DNA of 64,000 bases from JAEULH01 sp963746275 (GCA_963746275.1 CAVVAX010000033.1:27453-91452), one strand, 5' to 3'. Positions 50,874-60,862 are shown, numbered from the stretch's first letter. Numbers and translations: made by a program. The notes: generated by a model not told the origin, from the sequence alone.

Positions 50874-52028
50874 ATGTCCAGCACTTTCCCGGCGCCGCCG
50901 GTGATCATCAACGACACGACGCTGCGCGACGGCGAGCAGACCGCCGGCGTCGCCTTCAGCACCGCGGAGAAGATCGCCATCGCCCGGGCGCTGGATGCCG
51001 CCGGCGTTCCCGAGCTCGAGGTCGGCATCCCGGCGATGGGCGCGGACGAGCAGGAGAACATCCGCGCGGTGGTCGCGCTCGGCCTCGCCGCCCGGCCCAT
51101 TGGCTGGTGTCGGGCGAGGCCTGAGGATGTCGCCGCCGCCGCAGCCTGCGGGCTTCCCATGGTCAACGTCTCTGTTCCGGTCTCCGACCAGCAGATCGAA
51201 CGCAAGCTCGGCCGCGGCCGGCCCTGGGTCCTGGCCCACATCGAGGCGATCGTGCGCCAGGCGCGCGACCTCGGCTTGGACGTGGTCGTGGGCGGTGAGG
51301 ACGCGTCGCGCGCCGACCTCGACTTCGTCATCGAGGTCATCACCGCCGCCGAAGCCGCTGGCGCCAGGCGTTTCCGTTTCGCCGACACGCTCGGCATCCT
51401 CGATCCGCTCCGGGCGCATCGCATCTTCCGCCGGCTGCGCCGCCGCACCGGGCTGGAGCTCGAGATCCACGCTCACGACGACTTCGGCATGGCAACCGCC
51501 ACCTCGCTGGCGGCGGTGCAGGGCGGCGCCAGCCACGTCAGCACCACCGTCAACGGCCTCGGCGAGCGCGCCGGCAATGCGCCGCTAGAAGAGGTGGCGC
51601 TCGCCTTGAGTCACCTCTACGGCCGCGAGACCGGGATTTCGCCGCGCCGCCTGCCGGAGGTTTCGGCCATCGTCGCGGCCGCTTCGGGCAGGCCGGTCCC
51701 GCCCGGAAAAAGCATCGTCGGCGACGGCGTCTTCACCCACGAGGCCGGCATCCACGTCCACGGCCTGCTCCGCGACCGGCGCAACTACCAGTCGTTGGAT
51801 CCGGGCGAGTTGGGGCGCGAGCACCGGATCGTGCTCGGCAAGCACTCCGGCGTCGCCGCCGTCATCCACGTGTTCGAAGGCTTCGGCCTCGAGCTTTCGC
51901 CGGCGCGCGCAGCAAGCCTGGTCGCCGCCATTCGTCGCCACGCGGTGGCGCACAAGCAGCCGCTGCGCCAGGACGTCCTGCTCCGGCTCTACGCCGAGAG
52001 CGCCGATCCCGCGGAGGTCGCGGCATGA
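50874..52028 (+). CDS. nifV: Homocitrate synthase
   Basis: NifV makes homocitrate, the organic ligand of FeMo-cofactor, from acetyl-CoA and 2-oxoglutarate. The 384-residue protein has NDTTLRDGEQTAGVAFSTAE, HAHDDFGMATATSLAAVQGG, TVNGLGERAGNAPLEEVALA and HEAGIHVHGLL, and closes with a LKHSGV-like GKHSGVAAV. It lacks the long C-terminal regulatory domain of leucine synthesis enzymes, as NifV does. The stop overlaps nifW by 4 bases. Confidence 0.96.
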   Translation: MSSTFPAPPVIINDTTLRDGEQTAGVAFSTAEKIAIARALDAAGVPELEVGIPAMGADEQENIRAVVALGLAARPIGWCRARPEDVAAAAACGLPMVNVSVPVSDQQIERKLGRGRPWVLAHIEAIVRQARDLGLDVVVGGEDASRADLDFVIEVITAAEAAGARRFRFADTLGILDPLRAHRIFRRLRRRTGLELEIHAHDDFGMATATSLAAVQGGASHVSTTVNGLGERAGNAPLEEVALALSHLYGRETGISPRRLPEVSAIVAAASGRPVPPGKSIVGDGVFTHEAGIHVHGLLRDRRNYQSLDPGELGREHRIVLGKHSGVAAVIHVFEGFGLELSPARAASLVAAIRRHAVAHKQPLRQDVLLRLYAESADPAEVAA

Positions 52029-52378
52029 CCACCACCCTTTCCCTGGCGTCCACCCTGCGCGAACTCGACACCGCCGAGGCGTTCCTGGAGCACTTCGGCA
52101 TCGCCTACAGCCGCGGGGTCATCGACGTGAACCGGCTGCTCATCCTCCGCCGGTTCCACGACTCGCTGGCCGACCACGACCTCGATGGCATCGAGGAGCG
52201 CGAGGCCCTGAGCCTGGTCCGCTCGCTGCTGCAACGCGCCTACAACGCCTACGCCAAGCCCAAGGACGAGGCGGCTGTCGACAAGGCCACGCCGCCGGTA
52301 ACCGAGACGCCCTGCCGCCCGTCGTCGCGCACGTTCGTGCCGCTCGCGGCGATCATCGGCTCCGCGCCGAAGAGTTGA
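52025..52378 (+). CDS. nifW: NifW, nitrogenase stabilising protein
   Basis: The 117-residue protein has LRELDTAEAFLEHFGIAYSR, VIDVNRLLILRRFHDSL and ALSLVRSLLQRAYNAY, typical of NifW, which protects the MoFe protein from oxygen. ATG 52025 overlaps nifV by 4 bases (ATGA) and it precedes fixA by 15 bases. Confidence 0.93.
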   Translation: MTTTLSLASTLRELDTAEAFLEHFGIAYSRGVIDVNRLLILRRFHDSLADHDLDGIEEREALSLVRSLLQRAYNAYAKPKDEAAVDKATPPVTETPCRPSSRTFVPLAAIIGSAPKS

Positions 52379-52393
52379 GAGATGAGGCTGCCA

Positions 52394-53233
52394 ATGCACT
52401 GCGTCGTTTGCATCAAGCAGGTGCCCGACAGCGCCCAGATCCGGGTCCACCCGGTGACCAACACGATCATGCGCCAGGGCGTGCCGACCATCATCAACCC
52501 CTACGACCTCTACGCGCTGGAAGAGGCGCTCAGGGTCCGCGACGCCTTCGGCGGTACGGTCAGCGTCATCACCATGGGCCCGCCCATGGCCGAGGCCGCC
52601 CTGCGCAAGGCTCTGGCCTTCGGCGCCGACCGGGCGGTGTTGATGACCGACCGTATCTTCGCCGGCTCGGACACGCTCGCTACCTCCTACGTGCTGAGCC
52701 ACGGCATCATGCGGCTCGCCGCGGAATCGCCGGTCGACATCGTCTTCGCCGGCAAACAGACCATCGACGGCGACACCGCCCAGGTGGGCCCGGGCATCGC
52801 CCGCCGGCTGAACCTCAACCAGCTCACCTACGTCGAGAAGATCGAGCGCCTCGACCCGGAGGCGGACGAGATCGTCGTCCACCGCCGGGCCGAGGGCGGG
52901 GTGCACGTGCTGAAGACCGAGCTGCCGTGCCTGATCACCATGCTGGAGGGCAGCAATTCCATGCGCTTCGCCAGCATGGACGACATGTTCCGCGCCGCCC
53001 GCGCCGAGATCACCGTGTGGAGCGCGGCCGAGGCCGGGATCGAGGACCAGACCCGCTGCGGCCTGCGCGGCTCGCCGACCGTGGTGCGCAAGGTGTTTGC
53101 GCCGAAGCCCAGGCAGGAGAAGGCAAAGCTCATCGAGGTCGCCGGGCTCAGCGCCGTGGACGCAGCACCTCAGGTCATCGACGCCCTGCTCGCTGCCGAC
53201 CGCAAGCTCGCCGACCACCTCGCCGCCGGCTAG
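52394..53233 (+). CDS. fixA: Electron transfer flavoprotein beta subunit FixA
   Basis: The 279-residue protein begins MHCVVCIKQVPDSAQIRVHP, the expected FixA N-terminus. It has INPYDLYALEEALRVRD, PVDIVFAGKQTIDGDTAQVG and LPCLITMLEGSNSMRFAS. An ATG at 52382 in the same frame adds four residues, but GAGG at 52384-52387 favours 52394. FixAB bifurcates electrons from NADH to ferredoxin or flavodoxin for nitrogenase and to quinone via FixC/FixX. Confidence 0.95.
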   Translation: MHCVVCIKQVPDSAQIRVHPVTNTIMRQGVPTIINPYDLYALEEALRVRDAFGGTVSVITMGPPMAEAALRKALAFGADRAVLMTDRIFAGSDTLATSYVLSHGIMRLAAESPVDIVFAGKQTIDGDTAQVGPGIARRLNLNQLTYVEKIERLDPEADEIVVHRRAEGGVHVLKTELPCLITMLEGSNSMRFASMDDMFRAARAEITVWSAAEAGIEDQTRCGLRGSPTVVRKVFAPKPRQEKAKLIEVAGLSAVDAAPQVIDALLAADRKLADHLAAG

Positions 53234-53251
53234 CCAAGGAGAGAGAAGCTT

Positions 53252-54364
53252 ATGAGCTCAGCCCCAACACCAACTAGGGCTCCGGCGAAAGGACCCGGTA
53301 AACCCGCTGGCCGTTCGCGCGAGCTGCCGGAGCACCTGAAGGCCTACAAGGGCGTGTGGGTGTTCATCGAGCTGGAGCGCGGCCGCGTCCATCCCGTCTC
53401 CTGGGAGCTTCTAGGCGAGGGCCGCAAGCTGGCCGACACGCTCGGCGTGACTTTGGCCGGTGTGATCATCGGGCCGGACGACGGCAGCGTCGGCGCCGCC
53501 GGCGCCGATGCGGCCGCCTACGGCGCCGACCTGGTCTACGCCATGGAAGATCCGATCCTCGCTTCCTACCGCACCGATCCCTTCACCCGCGGGCTGACCG
53601 CGCTGGTGGAGGCGCACAAGCCGGAGATCCTGCTGCTCGGCGCGACCACGCTGGGCCGCGATCTCGCCGGCGCGGTGGCGACGACGCTGGCGACGGGGCT
53701 CACCGCCGACTGCACCGAGCTCGCCATCGACATGGAGACCCGCACGCTCGCCTCCACCCGGCCGACCTTCGGCGGCAGCCTGCTCTGCACCATCCAGACG
53801 CTGCACTTCCGCCCGCAGATGGCGACCATCCGCCCCCGGGTGATGTCGATGCCGGATCGCCGCGACGCGCCGGCGCCGCGCGTCGTGACCGAGCCGCTGT
53901 CGATGGAGGAGGAGCAGATCGTCACCAAGGTGCTCGACTTCATCCCCGACCGCGACCAGAGCACCGCGCACTTGGCCTACGCCGACGTCGTCGTCGGCGG
54001 CGGCCTCGGCCTCGGCTCGGCGGAGAACTTTCGCCTGGTCCGCGAGCTGGCCCACGTCCTCGGCGGCGAGTACGGCGGCTCGCGGCCGCTGGTGCAGAAG
54101 GGCTGGATCCCGGCCGACCGGCAGATCGGCCAGACCGGCCGAACCATCCGGCCCAAGCTCTACATCGCCGCCGGCATCTCCGGGGCGATCCAGCACCGGG
54201 TCGGCACCGAGGGGGCCGACGTCATCCTCGCCATCAACACCGACGCCAACGCCCCGATCTTCGAGTTTGCCACCCACGGCGTCATCGCCGATGCGCTGGA
54301 AATGCTGCCGGCGCTGACCGAGGCCTTCCGCCGTCGCACCGGCGGCGCGGCCCGCGCCGCCTGA
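53252..54364 (+). CDS. fixB: Electron transfer flavoprotein alpha subunit FixB
   Basis: The 370-residue protein has a short Pro/Ala-rich leader, then YKGVWVFIELERGRVHPVSW, ADCTELAIDMETRTL and the FAD-binding C-terminal half with VVVGGGLGLGSAENF, YGGSRPLVQKGWIPADRQIG, PKLYIAAGISGAIQH and NTDANAPIFEFATHGVIAD. It is the FAD-binding partner of FixA, 18 bases after it. Confidence 0.96.
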   Translation: MSSAPTPTRAPAKGPGKPAGRSRELPEHLKAYKGVWVFIELERGRVHPVSWELLGEGRKLADTLGVTLAGVIIGPDDGSVGAAGADAAAYGADLVYAMEDPILASYRTDPFTRGLTALVEAHKPEILLLGATTLGRDLAGAVATTLATGLTADCTELAIDMETRTLASTRPTFGGSLLCTIQTLHFRPQMATIRPRVMSMPDRRDAPAPRVVTEPLSMEEEQIVTKVLDFIPDRDQSTAHLAYADVVVGGGLGLGSAENFRLVRELAHVLGGEYGGSRPLVQKGWIPADRQIGQTGRTIRPKLYIAAGISGAIQHRVGTEGADVILAINTDANAPIFEFATHGVIADALEMLPALTEAFRRRTGGAARAA

Positions 54365-54383
54365 CGAGAAGGAGCGAGACACC

Positions 54384-55684
54384 ATGCCCGAACGTTTCGA
54401 AGCCATCGTCGTCGGCGGCGGACCCGCCGGCAACGCCGCGACGCTGACGCTCGCCCGCGGCGGGGTCCACGTCCTGCAGATCGAGCGCGGCGAATACGCC
54501 GGCGCGAAGAACGTGCAGGGCGCCATCCTCTACGCCGACGCGGTCGAGGAGATGATCCCCGAGTTCCGCGACGAGGCGCCGCTGGAGCGGCACATCGTCG
54601 AGCAGCGGATGTGGATGCTGGACGAGCGCTCCCACGTCGGCACCCACTACCGCTCCGAGGACTTCAACGAGGAGCGGCCGAACCGTTACACCATCCTGCG
54701 GGCGCCGTTCGACAAGTGGTTCTCGGCGACGGTGAAGAAGGCCGGCGCCCTGGTGATCTGCGAGACTACGGTCATCGACCTGCTCCGCGACGCCGCCGGC
54801 AGCGTCATCGGAGTGAAGACCGACCGCGACGGCGGCGAGATCCATGCCGACGTCGTCATCCTCGCCGACGGGGTGAACTCGCTGGTGGCGCAAAGGGCGG
54901 GTCTTCGCAACGAGGTCAAGCCGGACCACGTGGCGCTGGCGGTGAAGGAGACGCACTTCCTGCCGGCCGAGGTGCTCGAGCAGCGCTTCAACATCTCCGG
55001 CGAGGAGGGCGTCGTCATCGAGGCCGCCGGCGCGGTGACCGAAGGCATGCTCGGCACCGGCTTCATCTACACCAACAAGGAGTCGCTGTCGGTCGGCATC
55101 GGCTGCCTCGTCTCCGATTTCGTCGACACCGGCGTGACGCCGTACGGCCTGCTCGAGCGGTTCAAGCAGCACCCGTCGATCCGCCAGCTTCTCGACGGCA
55201 GCGAGGTCAAGGAGTACGCCGCCCATCTGATCCCCGAGGGCGGCTACAGGGCGATGCCGAAGCTGTTCGGCGACGGCTGGCTGATCGTCGGCGACGCGGC
55301 GCAGATGGTGAACTCGCTGCACCGCGAGGGCTCCAACATGGCGATGTCGTCCGGGCGGATGGCTGCGGAGACGGTGGTCGAGCTTCGCCAGATAGGCCAG
55401 CCGATGACGGCGAAGGCGCTGCGCCTCTACCGCGAGAAGCTGGACGCCAGCTACGTGATCAAGGACCTGAAGAAGTACCGCGACCTGCCGAGCGTGCTCC
55501 ACCGCAACAAGCAGTTCGTGACGACGTACCCGCGGCTGCTGTCGCGGGCGGCGCAGACCTGGATCCGCGTCGACGGCGAGGACAAGAAGACGAAGGAGCG
55601 AGCGATCGCGAAGAGTTTCCTCAAGGGCCGGTCGCTGCGCGGCCTGGTCGGTGATGCATTCAAGATAGCGAGGGCGTGCGATGA
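54384..55684 (+). CDS. fixC: FixC, FAD-dependent ETF:quinone oxidoreductase-like protein, frameshift at the end
   Basis: FixC has a Rossmann FAD motif VVGGGPAGNAATLTLARGG at residues 8-26, then YAGAKNVQGAILYADA, AKESLSVG-like NKESLSVGIGCLVSD and GWLIVGDAAQMVNSLHREGS. It ends SLRGLVGDAFKIARA. In the given sequence no stop follows, and the frame runs on across fixX to 56291. Adding one base around 55677-55679 would give an ARAWR-type end and a TGA overlapping the fixX ATG, as in other fixCX pairs. The length is then about 433 residues. Confidence 0.93.
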
Positions 55685-55974
55685 CCACGAGCATCAAGGT
55701 CGAAGAGAAGCTGTTCCAGAACCGTTACCTGGTCGACGAAGGTCGGCCGCACATCCGGATCAAGGACCCGAACGCAGTCTCGCCGACGCTGGCCAAGCTG
55801 GTCACCCTGTGCCCGGCCGGGTGCTGGTCGATGCAGCCGGACGGGTCCCTCTCGGGATCGCTCGACGGCTGCTTCGAGTGCGGCACCTGCCGCATCGTCG
55901 CCCGCGCCGCCGGCGACGAGATCGAGTGGTCCTACCCCCGCGGCGGCTACGGCATCAGCTACAAGTTCGGCTGA
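55681..55974 (+). CDS. fixX: FixX, ferredoxin-like protein
   Basis: The 97-residue protein starts TTSIKVEEKLFQNRYLVDEG and has the cysteine set TLCPAGCWSM and GCFECGTCRIV of FixX, with the terminal YPRGGYGISYKFG. It passes electrons between FixC and quinone. The ATG at 55681 overlaps the inferred fixC stop. It converges on the HerA-like ATPase gene. Confidence 0.95.
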   Translation: MTTSIKVEEKLFQNRYLVDEGRPHIRIKDPNAVSPTLAKLVTLCPAGCWSMQPDGSLSGSLDGCFECGTCRIVARAAGDEIEWSYPRGGYGISYKFG

Positions 55975-56139
55975 GCCGCCGTTCCGTTGCTTTCGCGACG
56001 GCGCCGGTAACTGCTCGAGGACGGGGGCGCCGACGCGGCGGGGGGTGGCGTCCTCGTTGGGAAAGATCCTTCGCGTCGGCGTCGACGTCGGCGTCGGCGG
56101 CGGCGGCGGCCATGGGCGGGGGCAGCGGCGGACTTGCCG

Positions 56140-57616
56140 CTACCGCCCGCGGAACAGCGAGCCGAGGAGGCCGCGGGCCAGCGCCGTGCCGAGCTGGCGG
56201 CTGGCCGAGCGCATGGCCGACTTGGCGAAGGCCTCGCCGAAGCCATCCGGTTCGCGCCGGCTGGCGTGTGCGCGAAGCGCGCTTCCCCTGAACCTTGTCC
56301 TCGGCCCGCACGGTCTGCTCCGGTGCCGCGGCTTCGGCGCGCGCCGCCAGCACCTCGTATGCGGACTGCCGGTCGATGGCGAGGTCGTAGCAGCCGGCAA
56401 AGGGGCCGGCGGCCATCAGCGCCGAGCGGACGGCCTCGTCCACCGGCCCGATCTGCGAGGCCGGCGGTCGGATCAACGTCTGGCGCACCATCGTCGGCGT
56501 CCCCTTGCCCTCCAGCGTCGAGACCAGCGCCTCGCCGACGCCCAAAGCGGTGATCGCGTCCTCCGTCTTGAATGCCTGGTTGGCGCGGAAGGTCTGCGCC
56601 GCGGCGCGGACGGCCTTCTGGTCGCTGGCGGTGAACGCCCGAAGCGCGTGCTGGATGCGGTTGCCGAGCTGGCCAAGGACGGCGTCGGGGAGGTCCGTCG
56701 GGCTCTGGGTGACGAAGTAGACGCCGACGCCCTTGGAGCGGATCAGCCGGACGAGCTGCTCGATCTTGTCGAGCAGGATCTTTGGCGCGTCGTCGAACAG
56801 CAGGTGCGCCTCGTCGAAGAAGAAGACGAGCCGCGGCTTGTCCAGATCGCCCACCTCGGGCAGCTCCTCGAACAGCTCGGAGAGCATCCAGAGCAAAAAA
56901 GTCGAGTACAGCGCCGGCCGTTGCACCAGCTCGGCCGCGGCGAGGATGCCGACGTGGCCGCGGCCCCTGGCGTCGCACTGCATCAGGTCCGCGATCGCGA
57001 TCGCGGGCTCGCCAAAGAAGGCTTCGGCGCCCTGGCGCTCCAGAGCGAGGAGTTGGCGCTGGATCGCGCCGACAGACGACGCGCCGACGTTCCCGTAGCG
57101 CGCCCGGAGCTCCTTGGCGTTGTCGCTGACGAAGGTGAGCATCGCCCGCAGGTCCTTGAGATCCAGGAGCAGCAGGCCCTGATCGTCGGCGACGGCGAAG
57201 GCGACCTGAAGCACGCCCTCCTGGGTGTCGTTGAGGCCGAGCAAGCGGGCGAGCAGCAGCGGTCCCATTTCTGAGACGGTGGCGCGGACGGGATGGCCTT
57301 CGCGGCCGAAGACGTCCCAGAAGACGACCGGCGCCGCCTCGCCGCTGAGGCCATCGAGGCCGGTGAGGCGGGCACGCAGGGCGAGCTTCTCCGACGGGGC
57401 GGCGGCCGCGGCGAGCCCGGACAGGTCGCCCTTGACGTCGGCCAGGACCACCGGGATGCCGTTCCGCGAGAAGCTCTCCGCCAGTACCTGCAGGGTCACC
57501 GACTTGCCGGTGCCGGTGGCGCCGGCGATCAGGCCATGGCGATTGGCGAAGCGGAGATCGAAGCTGACGGGGCCATCGTCGGCCGCGCCGATGAGGATCT
57601 TGCCGTCGTCCGCCAT
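56140..57616 (-). CDS. HerA-like helicase/ATPase (DUF853), one frameshift
   Basis: The 491-residue corrected protein has Walker A GATGTGKSVTLQ near residue 32, DVKGDLSGLA and the Walker B LVFFFDEAHLLFDDAPKIL. DUF853 blocks follow: YFVTQSPTDLPDAVLGQLGN and HALRAFTASDQKAVRAAAQT. The C-terminal end REPDGFGEAFAKSAMRSASR with LGSLFRGR is in another frame. One indel near 56275 joins them. It ends 166 bases before the fixX stop, in the converging direction. The role in this family is not known. Confidence 0.88.
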
Positions 57617-57651
57617 CGCCGCCGCCTCCCGCCTCCCGCCGCCCGTCGCCC

Positions 57652-58650
57652 TTACGCCCCCTCGTTGACCAGCCGTCGCTCCCAGTCCATCGCGGTTTCG
57701 ACGATGAAGCGCAGGTCGTCGTAGCGCGGCTCCCAGCCCAGCACCTCGCGGATGCGGCCGCTGGCGGAGACTAGCTCCGGCGGGTCGCCCGCCCGGCGCG
57801 GACCGATCCGCCACACGAGCTCGCCGTCGGCGGCGTCGCGGACCGTTTCCAGGACCTGGCGAACCGAGAAGCCGTGGCCGTAGCCGCAGTTCAGCACGGT
57901 GCTGCCGCCGCCGGCGGCCAGGTAGTCCAGGGCCTTGACGTGGGCCTCGGCGAGATCGCTGACGTGGATGTAGTCGCGCACGCAGGTGCCGTCGGCGGTG
58001 GGATAGTCGTCGCCGAAGACCTGCATGTCCGGACGTAGGCCCAGCGCCGCCTGGCAGGCCACCTTGATCAGGTGCGTCGCCTTCTCGGTCGACTGCCCCG
58101 TCCGCCCCTCCGGGTCGGCGCCGGCGACGTTGAAGTAGCGCAGCGCCACGTAGCGGAGTGGCGTCGCCGCACTGGTGTCGCGCAGGATCCACTCGGTGCA
58201 GAGCTTCGACGAGCCGTAGGGGTTGATCGGCGCCGTCGGGTCGCTCTCGGCCACCGGGGAGCGCTCGGGTTCGCCGTAGACGGCGGCGGTGGAGGAAAAG
58301 ATGAAGTTGTCGACGCCGGCGGCGACGCAGGCGGCGATCAGCGTCAGGCTGGCGGCGGTGTTGTTGGAGTAGTAGCGCAAGGGATCGCTGACGGATTCCG
58401 GCACGACGATGGAGCCGGCGAAGTGCATCACCGCCACGGGCGTGTGCCGCGCCAGCGCCGCGTCCATCAACGCCCGGTCGCCGATGTCGCCCTCGATGAG
58501 CGGCACGTCCTCCGGAATGGCGGAGCGCCTTCCGGTGGAAAGATCATCGACGACGACCACGGGCCAACCGGCGTCGCGCAGGGCATGGACGACGTGGCTG
58601 CCGATGTACCCCGCGCCGCCCGTGACCAGGACGAACTGACGATCTTCCAT
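57652..58650 (-). CDS. galE: UDP-glucose 4-epimerase
   Basis: The 332-residue SDR enzyme has NAD motif GGAGYIGSHVVHALRDAGW, MHFAGSIVVPESVSDPLRYY, FSSTAAVYGEPE (Ser) and PYGSSKLCTEWIL (Tyr/Lys). RYFNVAGADPEGRTGQ and VRDYIHVSDLAEAH are typical of GalE. It interconverts UDP-glucose and UDP-galactose. It starts 36 bases upstream of the HerA-like gene in the same direction. Confidence 0.94.
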   Translation of the reverse strand: MEDRQFVLVTGGAGYIGSHVVHALRDAGWPVVVVDDLSTGRRSAIPEDVPLIEGDIGDRALMDAALARHTPVAVMHFAGSIVVPESVSDPLRYYSNNTAASLTLIAACVAAGVDNFIFSSTAAVYGEPERSPVAESDPTAPINPYGSSKLCTEWILRDTSAATPLRYVALRYFNVAGADPEGRTGQSTEKATHLIKVACQAALGLRPDMQVFGDDYPTADGTCVRDYIHVSDLAEAHVKALDYLAAGGGSTVLNCGYGHGFSVRQVLETVRDAADGELVWRIGPRRAGDPPELVSASGRIREVLGWEPRYDDLRFIVETAMDWERRLVNEGA

Positions 58651-58727
58651 GAACTATCCTTTCCCCTGATTTATCGGTCGCGCCGCCCCGCGGGCCGTCG
58701 CACCACCGGCCTTCAGCTCGTAGGTCT

Positions 58728-59684
58728 TCAGCTCGTAGTTTGCGCCCCCATGCGCAGGAACTTCTCCCGCCTCGCCGCTCGCAAAGCCTCCCCGTCCAGC
58801 GCCGACAGCTCGTCCAACGCGCCGGCCAGCGCGTCGCCGACGGCGGCGACGGCTTCCTGCGGCGAGCGGTGGGCGCCGCCCAGAGGCTCGGCGATGATCG
58901 CATCGACGGCGCCGAGCTCCTTCAGGTCGTCCGCAGTCATGCGCAGCGCCTGCGCCGCGGCCTTGGCCTGCTCGCTGTCGCGCCAGAGGATCGAGGCGCA
59001 GCCCTCGGGCGAGATGACGGAGTAGACCGAATGCTCGAGCATCAGCACCCGGTCGGCGGTGGCAAGGGCGATCGCCCCGCCCGAGCCGCCCTCGCCGATG
59101 ATTACGCTGACCAGCGGGACGCGCAGCTCCAGGCAGGTGTCGATGGAGCGGGCAATGGCTTCGGCCTGGCCGCGCGCCTCGGCGTCGACGCCGGGGTAGG
59201 CGCCGGGGGTGTCGACGAAGGTGAGGATGGGCAGGGCGAAGCGGTCGGCCAGCCGCATCAGTCGCTGGGCCTTGCGGTAGCCCTCGGGCCGGGCCATGCC
59301 GAAGTTGTGGCGCAGCCGGCCCTCGGTGTCGGCGCCCTTCTCTTGGCCGACGACCATCACGCTGCGGCCGCGGAAGCGGCCAATGCCGCCGATCATCGCC
59401 GGGTCCTCGGCGAAGAGCTTGTCGCCCGCGATCGCGGTGAAGTCCTCGATCAGGACACTGATGTAGTCGCGGCTGTGCGGGCGGTCGACGTGACGGGCAA
59501 CCTGCACCTTCTGCCAGGCGCTGAGCCGACCGTAGACCTGCTTCAGCGAGGCATCGAGCTTGACTTGCAGGCGCGAGACTTCATCGGCGATGTTGATTTC
59601 GCCGGTGCTGCTCAAGTGGCGCAACTCGGCGAGCTTACCTTCCAGCTCCGCGATCGGCTTTTCAAAGTCGAGAAACGTCCGCAT
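58728..59684 (-). CDS. accA: Acetyl-CoA carboxylase carboxyltransferase alpha subunit
   Basis: The 318-residue protein begins RTFLDFEKPIAELEGKLAEL and has MIGGIGRFRGRSVMVVGQEK, NFGMARPEGYRKAQRLMRLA, FVDTPGAYPGVDAEARGQAE, GEGGSGGAIALATADRVLML and YSVISPEGCASILWRD. It is the subunit of malonyl-CoA synthesis that with AccD transfers CO2 from biotin. A 6-residue longer start (GTG 59702) is possible. Confidence 0.97.
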   Translation of the reverse strand: MRTFLDFEKPIAELEGKLAELRHLSSTGEINIADEVSRLQVKLDASLKQVYGRLSAWQKVQVARHVDRPHSRDYISVLIEDFTAIAGDKLFAEDPAMIGGIGRFRGRSVMVVGQEKGADTEGRLRHNFGMARPEGYRKAQRLMRLADRFALPILTFVDTPGAYPGVDAEARGQAEAIARSIDTCLELRVPLVSVIIGEGGSGGAIALATADRVLMLEHSVYSVISPEGCASILWRDSEQAKAAAQALRMTADDLKELGAVDAIIAEPLGGAHRSPQEAVAAVGDALAGALDELSALDGEALRAARREKFLRMGAQTTS

Positions 59685-59760
59685 GGCGGGGGTTCGTACC
59701 ACAGCGTTGGGGCCGGCGCGACCGCAAAGGATGCGCTGGCGCCACCCTTAAGGTTCGGCT

Positions 59761-60759
59761 TTATCGTGCGGCCGGCGGGCCGCCACGCGCGGAGATGGCC
59801 TCGCATTTGCGCACCAATGCTTCCGCTTGGCGAATTGAGGCAATGTCGATCATGCGGCCGTCGAGGGTGACGGCGCCGAGCCCCTTGGCCTCGGCCTCGG
59901 CCATCGCCGCCATAATCCGCCTGGCCTTGTCCAGCTCTTCCGCGCCGGGGCTGAAGACGTCGTTGACGATCTCGATCTGGCCGGGGTGGATCACCCATTT
60001 GCCTTCGAAGCCGAGGACGGCGGCGCGCGTGGCGGCGGCGCGGCAGCCGGCCTCGTCGCGGAAGTCTGCGTAAGGTCCGTCGATGGGCCTGAGCCCATGG
60101 GCGCGGGCAGCCACGGCGAGGCGGGCCAGGGCGTAGTGCCACATGTCATTCCAGTGCTCGCTCCGCCGACCCTCGGCGTCGGCGTCGGTGAGCACGGCAT
60201 AGCCGGGGTGCGGGCCGCCGATGGTCATGGTCCTGGCGCCGGTGGAGGCGGCGAAATCGCCGGGCCCGAAGTGCAGCGATTCCAGCCGGTCGCTGGCGCC
60301 GGCGATGGCGTCGATGTTCTGCATCCCGAGCGCGGTCTCGATCAGCACCTCGATGCCGAGGCGCTTCTGCCTGTGCATCGCCGCTTCGATCTGGGTCAGC
60401 AGCAGGTCGACGGTGTAGACGTCGGCGGCGGTGCCGACCTTCGGCACCATGACGAGGTCGAGCTTGTCGCCAGCCTTCTCGATCACGTCGACGACGTCGC
60501 GGTACATGAACGGCGTGTCGAGGCCGTTGATGCGCACCGACAGCGTGCGCGCTCCCCAATCGAGCTGGCCCAGCGCCTCGATGAGGGCGGCGCGCGCTCG
60601 CTCCTTGTCGGCCACGGGAACCGAGTCCTCGAGATCGAACATGACAATGTCGGCGCCGCTTTGCGTCGACTTCTCGAGGAACCGCGGGTTGGACGCCGGC
60701 ACCGAGAGCTGCGAGCGGTTCGGCCGGATCCGGTGCGGCGTGACGACGGTGAAGCTCAA
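59761..60759 (-). CDS. Malyl-CoA / beta-methylmalyl-CoA lyase (HpcH/HpaI family)
   Basis: The 332-residue CitE-like lyase begins SFTVVTPHRIRPNRSQLSVP and has ADIVMFDLEDSVPVADKERA, SVRINGLDTPFMYRD, GIEVLIETALGMQNIDAIAG, ESLHFGPGDFAASTG and FEGKWVIHPGQIEIVNDVFS. These match the Mcl1-type lyases of alphaproteobacteria, which cleave malyl-CoA to acetyl-CoA and glyoxylate and act on methylmalyl-CoA in the ethylmalonyl-CoA pathway. A plain citrate lyase beta subunit is less likely, because no citD or citF is nearby. Confidence 0.87.
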   Translation of the reverse strand: MSFTVVTPHRIRPNRSQLSVPASNPRFLEKSTQSGADIVMFDLEDSVPVADKERARAALIEALGQLDWGARTLSVRINGLDTPFMYRDVVDVIEKAGDKLDLVMVPKVGTAADVYTVDLLLTQIEAAMHRQKRLGIEVLIETALGMQNIDAIAGASDRLESLHFGPGDFAASTGARTMTIGGPHPGYAVLTDADAEGRRSEHWNDMWHYALARLAVAARAHGLRPIDGPYADFRDEAGCRAAATRAAVLGFEGKWVIHPGQIEIVNDVFSPGAEELDKARRIMAAMAEAEAKGLGAVTLDGRMIDIASIRQAEALVRKCEAISARGGPPAAR

Positions 60760-60862
60760 GGGGAGGTCCTCCCGTGTGGCTCCGGTGGGGTGAGGCGCGC
60801 GAGTATAGGGCGCGGCGCGAGCCGGGCTCCAGCGAAACGACCCGACGCCCGCCCGCCCTGGC

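Noticed and set aside
54384..56291. A 635-codon fused FixC protein
   Set aside because: After about residue 431 the sequence is an Arg/Pro-rich shadow of fixX and its downstream region in the wrong frame.
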